NCBI GenBank assembly: GCA_026770585.1
Contig: MU646750.1
Location: forward strand, 176,747-199,179
Length of the DNA: 22,433 bases
Direction of reading: 5' to 3'
DNA from: Baffinella frigidus
Taxonomy: Eukaryota > Cryptophyceae > Cryptomonadales > Baffinellaceae
Shown here: in pieces, positions 11,974-19,600 of the stretch
Layout: every line of letters starts with the position of its first letter
Position numbering within the stretch: position 1 is the first letter of the stretch
Notes under the pieces: generated by a model
The model's database searches: none
What the model saw: the letters and a program-made list of their open reading frames with translations, nothing else
What the model was told of the DNA's origin: nothing
Program-made: the position numbers and the translations under genes

Positions 11974-12798
11974 GCTCTCTCTCTGTCTCACTGAGACAGA
12001 GGAGGGGGGAGCGGGACCTTCTGCTGCGCGAACATCTTGATCTTGTTGCGCACCACGTCGATGCCGCTGCAGGAGGGGAGGGGGGTTGTTAAAGCCGGCA
12101 CAACCGCAGGCTGGGTCTGAGGAGGACCGATAGGTACTATTGTGAGGCAGGTCCCCGAGATGAGCCTAACGCCGTCCGAGAGCCAAGGGGGGGCTGCCTC
12201 GGCCCGGGTCCTTCCGCGCTGGGACGATGCAGCAGTGCAATCCACCGACGAGGGGGGGGGCGGGGGCGCACCGCTCGTCAGACGCGTTGAGCTCAAGGAC
12301 ACCCTCCTTGACGCTGCTCCCCAGGATTTCACGCGCGAGCGCGAGCACACACGTGGTCTTACCGATGCCGGGCGAGCCCTGCGAGACGAACATGCACTCA
12401 CACACTCAGCCTGGGCCGCAAGAGCCCCGCCACCTGCGAACATTGGGGCGGTAGCGGTGCCACGAACCAAGACCCTCATCTGTTGACCATCCGGGAATAT
12501 CCGACCTTCGCCGAGACCGGACACGATCAGGGGCAGTTTTTTGTATGCATGATCAAAGTGCATGGCGCAGAGTCGCTGGGCAAGATCAGAAGGCTGGAGA
12601 GAGAGAGCGCTCTCCATCGTGTCGACGGGAGAACGGGCGAGGAAGATGTACCGTCAGGATCATGTGGGGCATGTTGCCGTCCTCAGCGATCCGCTGCAGG
12701 CGCGAGACGGCGTCGACGTTCCCAACGACGTCGCTGAGCGTCTGCGGGCGGTACTTCTCCACCCACGGCATGTGCGCGGCGCCCTTGGAAGAGAGCAT
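2050..12798 (-). CDS. RFC2: replication factor C subunit 2 (clamp loader AAA+ ATPase), complete, 14 exons
   Basis: RFC2 is a small subunit of the RFC complex, which loads PCNA onto primed DNA in the nucleus. Exons in transcript order (high to low): 12798-12652, 12378-12272, 12066-12018, 11293-11241, 10867-10805, 10093-10025, 9252-9189, 7858-7796, 6742-6677, 5644-5591, 4704-4627, 3921-3859, 2963-2902, 2098-2050. All junctions are GT-AG, all phases agree, and the sum is 987 nt (328 residues plus TGA). This is close to yeast Rfc4 and slightly shorter than human RFC2. Motifs: PWVEKYRP near residue 11; Walker [10 protein letters not shown] at 50; [19 protein letters not shown]; Walker B VILDEAD at 112-118; [26 protein letters not shown] with the arginine-finger SRC at 157-159; [44 protein letters not shown]; the C-terminal LLQLSGLIGTL. 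The [10 protein letters not shown] wording favours RFC2 over RFC4 and RFC5. The start ATG at 12798 precedes the conserved N-terminus by nine residues. Introns run from about 200 to 1330 nt and hold heptamer arrays, foldback elements and decayed exon ends. Exon 14 is the least conserved; it is supported by phase, acceptor, stop and length. Confidence 0.95.
2149..2206. repeat. TTAA/ATTA palindromic low-complexity block
   Basis: Runs of TTAATTAATTAA on both sides of a short spacer form a near-perfect palindrome just beyond the 3' end of RFC2, at the acceptor side of its last intron. AT-rich, with no coding content. Confidence 0.8.
2514..2813. repeat. large inverted repeat of CCTAGG/CCTACGGTAGG palindromes
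   Basis: The left arm (about 2514-2582) pairs with the right arm (about 2745-2813). Both carry, in order or in reverse, the pieces CCTAGGCAGGTCCTA, CCTACGGTAGGGCGTATG and CACTT(G/A)AGGGATAGGCC. The arms match at roughly nine of ten positions and are themselves rich in short palindromes. They lie in the last RFC2 intron. Confidence 0.8.
2617..2662 (-). pseudogene. echo of RFC2 exon 13, 3' part with donor
   Basis: On the minus strand this reads MRILDC, then HSLLQLSG and a GTACC donor. It matches the 3' half of the true exon at 2902-2963 ([19 protein letters not shown]). It lies about 285 bp downstream in the transcript direction and lacks the 5' part of the exon. Confidence 0.85.
3050..3177 (-). 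pseudogene. two echoes of RFC2 exon 13, 5' part with acceptor
   Basis: At 3050-3068 the minus strand reads ACACAG followed by GTTTTGGGCACGGTGCAC, matching the acceptor and first codons (VLGTVH) of exon 13. A more decayed copy, GCTGGGCACGCACCG, is at about 3160-3177. Both lie upstream of the true exon and contain only its 5' end. The surrounding intron is also repeated: acceptor-proximal CTGTGTACATTACAGGG-like blocks recur three times. Confidence 0.82.
3270..3415. mobile_element. MITE-like element, CTAGCTCTGTC family (right end clear)
   Basis: The right end GAGTGAGACAGAGCTAG is the complement of the CTAGCTCTGTCTCA end seen at 7493, 9861 and 20747. The interior shares the family core: GGATTTGTACCGC, CCCAGCATGCC, CACTTGAGAATAGTCGG. 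The left end is blurred by CCTAGG repeats. Confidence 0.6.
3438..3480. repeat. perfect hairpin, 17-bp arms
   Basis: CCTAGGGTCCTACAGGG is followed after a short loop by its exact complement CCCTGTAGGACCCTAGG. It belongs to the palindrome-rich CCTAGG repeats that fill 2500-3540. Confidence 0.9.
3651..3856. repeat. 104-bp tandem duplication next to RFC2 exon 12
   Basis: Two near-identical units begin at 3651 and 3755 (TACTTTTAGGGCTTTAAAAT ... CTGGCGTGGCGGG). The second ends at the donor of RFC2 exon 12. They differ at a few positions only, so the duplication is recent. Confidence 0.92.
3933..4480. repeat. TTTAGGG heptamer array in RFC2 intron 11
   Basis: Mostly TTTAGGG with blocks of TTTGGGG, TTTTGGG and TTCAGGG. 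In RFC2 transcript sense it is CCCTAAA, and it runs straight into the exon 12 acceptor (CCCTAAACCAG). The short open frame over it (repeated GLGFRV-type residues) is not a gene. Confidence 0.95.
4495..5039 (-). pseudogene. echoes of RFC2 exon 11 on both sides
   Basis: The true exon is 4627-4704. Downstream, 4495-4531 repeats its 3' part ([12 protein letters not shown] plus the GTTGCGAG donor). Upstream, short pieces at about 4748-4764, 4884-4906 and 5013-5039 repeat its 5' end (AG(E/D)VHEAH coding, with the CAGGCGGG acceptor). No upstream copy contains the 3' half, and the downstream copy lacks the 5' half. A piece of the CTAGCTCTGTC-family core (4552-4610) lies between the downstream echo and the exon. 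Confidence 0.88.
5072..5244. mobile_element. 173-bp foldback (MITE-like) element
   Basis: Ends TAGAGCGCTGTGCAGAGAAG and its complement form terminal inverted repeats that continue through GTTGGCCAC and further inner pairs (TTGGAGCCATTTT, TTTTGAGAAAT). The structure is close to one long hairpin with no coding capacity. It sits in RFC2 intron 10. Confidence 0.88.
5336..5490 (-). pseudogene. two downstream echoes of RFC2 exon 10, 3' part with donor
   Basis: The true exon is 5591-5644 ([18 protein letters not shown]). At 5460-5490 the minus strand reads [10 protein letters not shown] followed by GTGCGC, and at 5336-5359 it reads MGIVRRCM followed by GTGCGC. Both keep the donor and lack the VCDQPHP start. 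Between them (about 5371-5445) lies a member of the CTAGCTCTGTC family core (GACATGCTGGGGTTGCGGTA). Confidence 0.88.
5743..6333 (-). pseudogene. three upstream echoes of RFC2 exon 10, 5' part
   Basis: Pieces at 5743-5770, 6041-6068 and 6306-6333 encode decayed versions of CDQPHPKK(S) on the minus strand. Each is preceded by the same intron-end sequence (GGCGTGGGTTGTTTGCA-like) found before the true exon. All stop before the MDIVRSCM part. The stretch between them also holds poly-C runs and GAATTAAG repeats (6100-6200). Confidence 0.87.
6751..7250 (-). repeat. heptamer arrays with exon 9 echoes in RFC2 intron 8
   Basis: Plus-strand TTTAGGG/TTTGGGG arrays (CCCTAAA in transcript sense) alternate with decayed 5' ends of exon 9. 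The true exon is 6677-6742 ([15 protein letters not shown]...). Echoes are at 6895-6919 (GCAATCAACGCGCTGCAGAG) and 6994-7032 ([13 protein letters not shown]), with a remnant of the acceptor at about 7245-7256. The intron-end motif CATAACCTGTGTGGCA is repeated with them. Confidence 0.88.
7493..7622. mobile_element. MITE-like element, CTAGCTCTGTC family
   Basis: Starts CTAGCTCTGTCTCAGTCGGG and ends AACTCAGGCAGAGCTGG, giving imperfect terminal inverted repeats. The interior includes the family motif with GTTGACGAATTTGTACC. It lies in RFC2 intron 8 and has no coding capacity. Confidence 0.7.
7729..7738 (-). pseudogene. minimal echo of the RFC2 exon 8 donor edge
   Basis: CTTCGCCAG followed by GTTACG repeats the last codons and donor of exon 8 (true exon 7796-7858, ending CTCCGCCAG|GTTACG). 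It is only about ten bases plus the intron start, so confidence is moderate. Confidence 0.55.
7867..7966. repeat. 18-bp tandem repeat just upstream of RFC2 exon 8
   Basis: About five to six units of GTTGACTC(A/G)GCGCC(G/A)AAT, alternating in pairs to give a 36-bp period. They abut the acceptor side of exon 8 and contain repeated GGCGCC palindromes. Confidence 0.9.
8049..8131 (-). other. unassigned exon-like open segment inside RFC2 intron 7
   Basis: The minus strand reads CCAG, then an open frame with [20 protein letters not shown], then GACGAGCG|GTCTCAAC. It has GC-rich, coding-like composition and splice-like borders. Its phase does not fit between RFC2 exons 7 and 8, and I do not recognise the peptide. 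It could be a cryptic exon, an exon fragment of another gene, or chance. The plus strand here is also open. The rest of 8140-8365 shows nothing recognisable. Confidence 0.25.
8368..8550. repeat. 21-bp higher-order telomere-like repeat
   Basis: CCAAACCCTAAACCCTAACCC is repeated with almost no change, three heptamers per unit. The 21-bp period keeps one frame open on the minus strand (VWGLGFR repeats), but this is not a gene. More degenerate CCCTAAA continues to about 8880. This is the main array in the window whose C-rich strand is antisense to RFC2. Confidence 0.95.
8559..9073 (-). pseudogene. three echoes of RFC2 exon 7, 3' part with donor
   Basis: The true exon is 9189-9252 (ending [15 protein letters not shown]). 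Downstream in transcript sense lie 9045-9073 (LEDICKKEE), 8691-8720 ([14 protein letters not shown]) and 8559-8577 (QAKKE|GTGCT), progressively shorter and more decayed. Heptamer arrays separate them. None includes the exon start FTRLQDAEL. Confidence 0.88.
8895..9185. repeat. TTTCGGG/TTCCGGG heptamer array
   Basis: The same 7-bp period as the telomere-like repeats, but locally converted to CpG-containing units TTTCGGG, TTCCGGG and GGTTTCG. The C-rich form CCCGAAA is the RFC2 sense strand and lies directly downstream of the exon 7 donor. Confidence 0.93.
9700..9728 (-). pseudogene. echo of RFC2 exon 6, 3' end with donor
   Basis: The minus strand reads [10 protein letters not shown] followed by GTAAGG, repeating the end of exon 6 (true exon 10025-10093, ending [16 protein letters not shown]). 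The conserved Cys of the SRC motif is Tyr here. The upstream half of the exon is missing. The rest of intron 6 (9253-9860) has two repeated CAAATTTGACG blocks and otherwise nothing recognised. Confidence 0.87.
9861..10018. mobile_element. foldback element, CTAGCTCTGTC family
   Basis: Starts CTAGCTCTGTCCTAGTAAAT and ends GTGTGACAGAGTTAG. The inner arms TTTGGGCTCGCCATTATT and complement, then a poly-C/poly-G pair and GAAATTTCACAGG, fold almost fully on themselves. It sits just downstream of RFC2 exon 6. Confidence 0.85.
10098..10800. repeat. TTTCGGG-type heptamer arrays in RFC2 intron 5
   Basis: Three arrays (about 10098-10255, 10362-10556, 10658-10800) of TTTCGGG, TTCCGGG and GATTCGG units. 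Transcript sense is CCCGAAA. They are separated by a short AT-rich segment and by the exon 5 echo. Open frames over them (FGFRVSG repeats) are artefacts of the 7-bp period. Confidence 0.93.
10559..10611 (-). pseudogene. echo of RFC2 exon 5, 3' part with donor
   Basis: [19 protein letters not shown] followed by GTTAAC, nearly identical to the 3' part of exon 5 (true exon 10805-10867, [20 protein letters not shown]). The 5' edge and acceptor are replaced by other sequence. The copy must be skipped for the protein to stay in frame. Confidence 0.9.
10877..11230. repeat. TTTAGGG array with TTTATGG and TTCAGGG blocks filling RFC2 intron 4
   Basis: Almost the whole intron between exons 4 and 5 is heptamer repeat (CCCTAAA in sense). 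Sub-blocks are homogenised to GGTTTAT (about 11033-11067) and GGTTCAG. Both splice sites sit within about ten bases of the array. Confidence 0.95.
11340..11995 (-). repeat. CT/GA microsatellites carrying two echoes of RFC2 exon 4
   Basis: RFC2 intron 3 holds four CT-rich blocks (GA in transcript sense). Between them are two copies of exon 4: 11447-11495 ([17 protein letters not shown]) and 11781-11831 ([17 protein letters not shown]). Each keeps the CAG|GTGAC acceptor. In both, DEAD is DEAE and the exon 3' end runs into GAGAGCGCGCGCGAG with no donor. The true exon at 11241-11293 has DEAD and CAG|GTCTCC. Confidence 0.9.
11586..11725. mobile_element. 140-bp foldback MITE, TTATCCGGGG family, copy 1
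   Basis: Terminal inverted repeats of about 60 bp start TTATCCGGGGAAACC and include CTTTCATTTGATGGCAACGA and AAATTACTACACAA around a short loop. It is flanked on both sides by GATC, a possible 4-bp target duplication. It lies inside RFC2 intron 3 between exon 4 echoes. Confidence 0.93.
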
Positions 12799-13247
12799 TT
12801 TGCCGGATTACTTTTTTGGCGGGAGGCTCCACCACATTTCACCTCAAAGTCAACTGTACACTACAGTAGTTGACTTTCGGTGAAACGTTGTAAAAATATT
12901 TTAATTCCGGATTTTAGAATTGGATTATCGTCGGGTAAGTTTGGGCTGGCAGCGGGGGGACACTGACGTGTTGCTCCTGCGTTGGAAAAGTGCCCGCTTG
13001 GACGTCTGGTCGCTAGAGGCGTCCCAAGTCCATCGGCAGCCAGCAGCGGCGGGGCTACAAGAGCAGCGGCGACGACGGGGCTGCGAAAAGCGCTGGGGAG
13101 AGACCCTTGAGGCGGGAGGAGGCGGGGGAGCGCCAGGGGAGCCGAGCGGAACCGGCGATTGGTGATGGCGAGGTGCTGAGTTCCTGCATAGTCTGTCCAG
13201 GGCGCGGGGAAATCGCTCCTGGGAGTCGGCGAAGGAGAGCGGGCGGG
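12799..13247. promoter_or_regulatory. divergent intergenic region of RFC2 and the surface-protein gene
   Basis: About 450 bp separate the RFC2 ATG (minus strand, 12798) from the first in-frame ATG of the plus-strand gene (13248). It should contain both promoters. A hairpin at 12836-12884 (TTTCACC, TCAAAGTCAACT and their complements) is followed by an AT-rich patch (AAAAATATTTTAATTCC, 12891-12907). No TATA box or known motif can be asserted. Confidence 0.5.
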
Positions 13248-16200
13248 ATGGTGTGTCGCGGGCGGGCGGGGAGCATGTTTGGACGCGCAGCATTTTACTT
13301 GCTGGTAGCCGCGGCTTTCCTGGCGGAGATTCCGGGGGGACGCGTCGGGGGGCAGTATTTCCTCTACGCGTCGCTTGACTACAAGCAGACGGGGATCACC
13401 ACGACGGGGATCACCGTGCTGTTCACGCTCAAGACGGCGTGGAAGCGCTCCTTCTTCGACAAGAGCGAGGGCCATGAACCGTACGGCCCGTGCAACCCGT
13501 GCAGCAGCGATGGCATCACCAACGCCGAGAAGCAGGAGTGCTCGGACATCTGCCTCACGCCGCCCTGCTCGTGCCTCCTCACCCTTCCAGGAGACGAGGT
13601 CCCTGCTCGTCCCTGGCACCCCCCGCAACCAGCCCTCCACCCTTATCCGGGGAAACCTATTTTTCTTTCATTTGATGGCAATCAAAATTACTACACAGAT
13701 TCTTTTACATTACTAATAAGAACGAATTGTGTAGTAATTTTCGTTGCCAACAAATGAAAGAAAAATAGGTTTCCCCGGATAAACCCCGCCACTGGCGTAT
13801 TTTTATGGGTTAGAGCCCTCCACCCAGCCACTGAATCTAACCCATAAAAATACGCCACTTGAGAGGATGGCGTATTTTTCACCCAGCCCTCCCAAGTGGC
13901 GTATTTTGATGGGTTGGATTCCCCGGATTTGTACGGGGTGGGGTATCGCCGCACGGCATCCCCGTTACAAATCCCCCTACCTTGAAAACGACCACACCCC
14001 TTCACTTCGGAGGGCGAATCGATCCTTGCTAACCCAGAGCGTGGCAAGCTGGGCCATCCTTGCAACACGGACAACCTAGCCCGTTACGCGCTTTGTTTTG
14101 AAGGAACGTTTGGCCGCGCACCCCTCTGCTCTTACACCTCCGTGTTGGTAGTGATAAATGTCTCTCTCTCCACTCGGGTGGGCTACGAGGGTTTCGTTGG
14201 CCCCGGATTCCGGGGTGTTACATGACCAATCTGCATCAGAAAAATCCTTCAAGTTAATTGTCTTCAGGTAAGATGACTTTTGATGAAAGGTTCGTAGTCC
14301 ACCGTGTGGTAGACCGTGTTGGTAGTAATCAAAGTCTCTCACTTAGGCCGCGTTGGTACCATTACAGGTATCTCTCTTTCCCAACACAGTCCACCCTTAA
14401 AACCTAACGCTTAAAACCTACACCTTAAACCCCAGGTGTACATCTTCGACCCGCGTGATTTCGACACAGCGACCGGGACGCGTCCGCCCGTGCCCGTCTC
14501 GACGACCTTCTCCTTCGGGGAGAACCCTGACGACTCACTCAAAGGCGCGTACTCCCATCGCCCCCCCCGACAATTTTTATCTCATATTCAGGGCGGCGTT
14601 GGAGCCATTTTGTGTATTTCGGGCGTGAATTCCCTTCGTTTTGTACCGGAAATCGTTTAGATGGACGGATACTGAGACCACGTTTAGTGGGTTCGATCAA
14701 GCGGCCGGGACGCGTCCGCCCGTCCCCGTCTCGACGACTTTCTCCTTCGGGGAGAACCCCGACGACTCGCTCAAAGGCGCGTTCTCCCACCAACCACCAG
14801 AAGAGAACCACAACTAGATGGACGCGATTTTTCGATTTCGGACGACCCTACGGTAGCAAACCGGTAGGGACCTAGGGTTTTCCTACAAGGGCGAATAAAG
14901 GGACCTAGGGGTTCCCTACGAGGGCGAGTAGATGGACACTAAAGACTGAGTGACTAAAGGCCTCTCCTTCGGCGAGAACCCCGACGACTCGCTTAAAGGC
15001 GCGTACTCCCACCCACGCGACGACAGCCTGCACCTCAAATCGACAGTGGACTAACTCGGCTTGGCTCTCTAATCAGTACTTATCCGCGGCCGGATTCCGT
15101 CGTCTTTGTACCAGGAATAATAGAAAGACGCAGTCGATTTGAGGTGCGGGGTATCGTCGCGTGTTCTCCTTTGGGGAGAACCCTGACGACTCGCTCAAAG
15201 GCGAGTACTCCCACCCTTGGTCGGATAGCGATGGGGCAAATGGATCTTTTCACTGCAGGTACACATTCAAAAATCGTTACCAGTCGCGTCCAGTGTGTAC
15301 TGGGCTAGACTGCCCAAATTGAACTCTAGACAGAAGTTGCCCGATCCATTTGCCCCCTCGCTATCCAACCAAGGCTCTGTCTCAATCTATTTCGTATCAC
15401 CGATTTGGTGGTTTGGTGAGCCCAGGCTCTTTCCCGCTCCAACGTTGACGTGGCTGTTCCGCACACCCAGCATGTCAACTTTCGAATAGTCGGTCAACAA
15501 GGCTGAGGCAGACCTAGGCAGACCTGGCGGAAGTCAAGAATCTAATCCCGCAGAGTTTTCAAGTTGGATATCTAGCAACGAAAATTACTACACAATTGGT
15601 CCATACAAGTAATTGTAAAATCAATTGTGTAGTAATTTTCGTTGCCAGATCGTTTTCAACTTGAATATGAAAGTCCGGATGAAATTGATTCCTGGCGGCA
15701 GGGCGTACGTACCACACGAGAATGCTAGAGGGGCCTATTTAAAAGTGAGTTGTAACATTTGTGTAGTAACTTTCGTGAAATTGGTCACGTAACTGTGCGA
15801 AATTAGCACAGTCACGAGGTTAGAATACCCTATCCTGGTGCAAATGTTTACAACCCCACATGTAAATAGGTTCCTCCAGCATTCTCGAGCGGACCCCCAC
15901 TCAGCAGCGGCGCACCTGTTTCTTCATCTCCTCGACCATTTCCTCCACCTGCATTTAGGGCTTAGGGTTTAGGGCTCAGGGTTCAGGGTTCAGGGGTTTA
16001 GAGTTTAGGGTGGTATCCTCGGGACTCCCCCGTGCGACTGACGAGAAACCTTGTCAACAAATCTCTCGCTACTATCAACCAAGGTCTGTTGGTACTAACC
16101 ACCACGTAGCAGCCACCGGAGGCTTCACGGATACAGCCCATCCAAACGATTTGTACTAGAATCTTATCCATTTGCATTGGATTCTAACCGCATTTCTCCC

Positions 16201-16594
16201 GGATATCCGGGGGGAAAGGAACTCGGCCGCTGCTAAGTGGCTGTAGGACGTACGAGCCTTTTCGCCGCTTAAGGGATACCTACTGCCTACCACGCAAGAG
16301 TGTAGGGCTGACCTGGGAAAACAAGCCAGTTCACACGGAATTTGTAACATCTTTCCGAAATTTCGATTTTTCTGTGGGAAGAATGTCCACTTATGAACTT
16401 CAGAAATAGTCGAATTCGACTATTTCTCCTGTAGGCCACTCTGCCCTAGAATCTTGCGTGGTACCGCCCGGCTTAACAGGCCGCCTGTAAGTGGGGTCTC
16501 TGTCTGGCTGCAGGGCGTCTTATCTAGTAATTAACCGATACCTGGCGGTAGGGCGGCGGTTCGCACTACAAGGTACACCAAACAAACCTGAACC

Positions 16595-16647
<53 letters not shown>

Positions 16648-19600
16648 ACCCTTAACCCTCAACCCTCAACCCTCAACCCTCAACCCAGGGCGGCGGTCCG
16701 ACCAAGGGAATGCGTACCGGCCCTTCTGCCTCGATACCGTCCCCCCCTCGTGCATTAAGGGCCGTGTCGTCGACTCGCGCCCTAACGCGACCGCGGCGTC
16801 ACCACTATGGGAGGAGAACGCTGCCGCGGTTCACCCCCCCCCTCCCCCTTCCCGTCTAGCCTCGAGACGTTTTTTTTTTAGGGATTAAACTTCTGTGGCA
16901 GGAAGTACAGGACCGCACACATGGGTGCAGACCCTGGCTCTTGAGTTTCAATGCCTGTTTCGGGGGGGGGGCGGGTGGTGTACGTGGTCTCGGAGTTACA
17001 CTACACGTACCCGAAGTCCAGCGTCCAGATTGGTTCGGTAGTGGTGTAGGGAGTAGGGTGCACGATGTCAGGAAGGTGCACGATGCAACAGAGGGGGTGG
17101 GAACAATCACGCGGAAGAACAAAGCCTCGACGCGAGGTGGTGTGTGTGGTGTCACCACCAAGAAAGAACAGGAAATATCCGGTGTCTCAACGCGCATGTG
17201 TGTGGGGGGGCAGGTGGTGTATGTGGTCTCGGAGTTCCACTACACGTACCCGAAGTCGACAGCCACCTACGTGGCTGGCTTCCAAGGTGACCCCCCCCCC
17301 CCCTCTCCCCCAAAGCCTACACCCTCCATGGGTAAAGGCGATTTCCCTCCCTACACCGTAAACCGTAAATTCTGAACCCTAACCCCTAAACCCTAAACCC
17401 TAAACCCTAACTTACGTGGCTGGTTTCCAAGGTGCCCCCCCCCCCCCCCCCCCCAAACCCTAAAACTTTAGGGTTTAGAGTTCGGACCAACACATGTACC
17501 CGAAGTCGACAGCCACCTACGTGGCTGGCTTCCAAGGTGCGTAACCCCCCAGTTAGAACCGAAGTTAAACCCCCACTTAGAACCGAAGTTTAACCCCCAC
17601 TTAGAACCTAAACCCCCACTTAGAGCCCGAAGTCAACCGCCACCTACGTGGCTGGCTTCCAAGGTGCCCTCCCCCGAAACCCTAAACCCTAAAACTTTAG
17701 GGTCAGGGTGTAAAACCCTAAACCCAACACCCTCAAACTTTAGGGTTAGATTTAGGACCCTAAACCCTGAACCCTAAACCCTAAACCTTAAGGGTCAGGG
17801 TGTATAACCCTAAACCCTTAGTATTTTAAACCCCAACCCCTCAACCCTCAACCCTCAACCCTCAACCTTAATCCCTAAACCCTTAACTCTATACCCGAAA
17901 CCCTACCCTGTCAACCCTAAACCCTAAACCCTAATCCGTAACCCCTAAACCCTAAACACTACCCACCAACCCAGGATGCTGCCGGCTCCCGGGGGGGGGG
18001 GGGGGAGCAAAGGCCTGCGCCACAACGCCAAAGCCCCCCGAAACCCCAAACCCTCAACCCTAACCACCAGCCGGAATGGTGGGTACGGTTCACAGATTAG
18101 GGGTGAAGGTTTCCTGAGCCTGAAAGGGTTATTCACCGTCAACCGTACCCACCACCCCTGCACGCCCAGGGGTACTGACAGCTCCCCCCGGGGGGGGGGG
18201 CACAGGCCTGCGCAACAACGCTAACGGCGCCCGAAAGCCTCAACCCTAAACCCTACACCCTAAACCCTAAACCCTCCGAAAATCAGGGTGCTGCCGGCTG
18301 CCGGGGGGTGACAAGGGGCTGCGCAACAATGCTAACGCCCCCGTATGCCTAAACCCTAAACCCTAAACCCTAAAACCTAAACCCCTGCAAAAGGGTGCTG
18401 CCGGCTGCCAGGAGGGGACAAGGGGCTTATCAACAATCAAAACGGCGCCCAAAACCCCAAACCCCAAACCATAAACCATAAACCCTAAATGCTCCCGGCT
18501 GCCGGGGGGGGGCAAGGGGCGGCTCCGCAACAACGCCAAACGCCCCCCCGAAACCCGAAATCCGAAACCCTAAACCGTTCACCATCCCAGGGTGCTGCCG
18601 GCTGCCGGGGGGGGACAAGGGGCTGCGCAACAACCAAAACGGCGCGTGGGATGTCAAGGTCAAGGTCGCCGTCACGGACAGCCAGGCGGTACCACCACCA
18701 CCCTCCACGCCAGATTCTTGGAAGGGGTCGCCGAAAGTCGATTCTCCTGAAGGAATAAAAGGGAATTATTTACTTTTGGGATAGTTCGGCGCCCCAAAGT
18801 GCGCTCGGAAAGAGCCGAACCCCCACGAGGAATCTGGCGTGGTGTGTCGTGGGGCGTTGGGGTTAAGGTCGCCGTCACGGACAGCCATCCGGTACCACGA
18901 CCCACCTGATCTGCCGAGACCTCCTGAACCATTGCCTCGAGGAGACCTCCTGAACCATTGCCTCGAGCACAGTGTCCATTACAGTGTCCATTACCTCCCG
19001 TCAAGTCCTCGAGGGTTTGGTTCAGGAGACATGAAGAGACGTGAAGGTCAAGGTCGCCGTCACAGACAGCCAGCCGGTACCACCACCACCCTGCCGTCCT
19101 CATCTCAGATATCTGAAAGAGCGTATTAATTGATGCCTTTCCGCCAACGAAAATTTCTACGCGATTGGATCATACTAGTAATAGAAGAGCGTGGGATGTC
19201 AAGGTCAAGGTCGCCGTCACGGACAGCCAGCCGGTACCAGCTAAATCTGAAACCCCAAACCCCGAACCCTAAACCCCAAACCCTGAACCCGAAACCCCAA
19301 ACCCCAAACGGTAACACCACCACCCTGCCACCCCAAACGCGGCAGATCAAACGTTGCATGATCAAAAATGCTCCGCCCGTGATTCGCTGACGTGATGAAT
19401 TCACCGTAAGGGTGCTACAGGAGCGTCTCGATGTGATACTCAGGCTGACCCAGCCGCAGAACAGGCCGGAGGTATATGTAACGTTAGATTTGGTAGGGGT
19501 GTCCACATGCTCCGCCCGTCAGCGAATCAGCCTGGGTATCTCATCAAGACGCTCCTGTAGCACCCTTACGGTGAATCCATCACATCACATGTGATACTCA

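Noticed and set aside
11988-12617. 209-residue minus-strand open frame as a single exon
   Set aside because: It only includes RFC2 exon 3 at its end; the upstream part is in a different frame from the Walker A exon, which is clearly separate at 12272-12378.
12861-13640. 259-residue minus-strand open frame opposite exon 1 of the surface-protein gene
   Set aside because: It is a GC-rich shadow of the plus-strand exon and promoter region, with low-complexity Arg/Ala/Pro content and no recognised motif.
14076-14342. Minus-strand 88-residue open frame at 14076-14342
   Set aside because: No recognisable motif; it lies in repeat-rich intron sequence and has no splice or promoter support.
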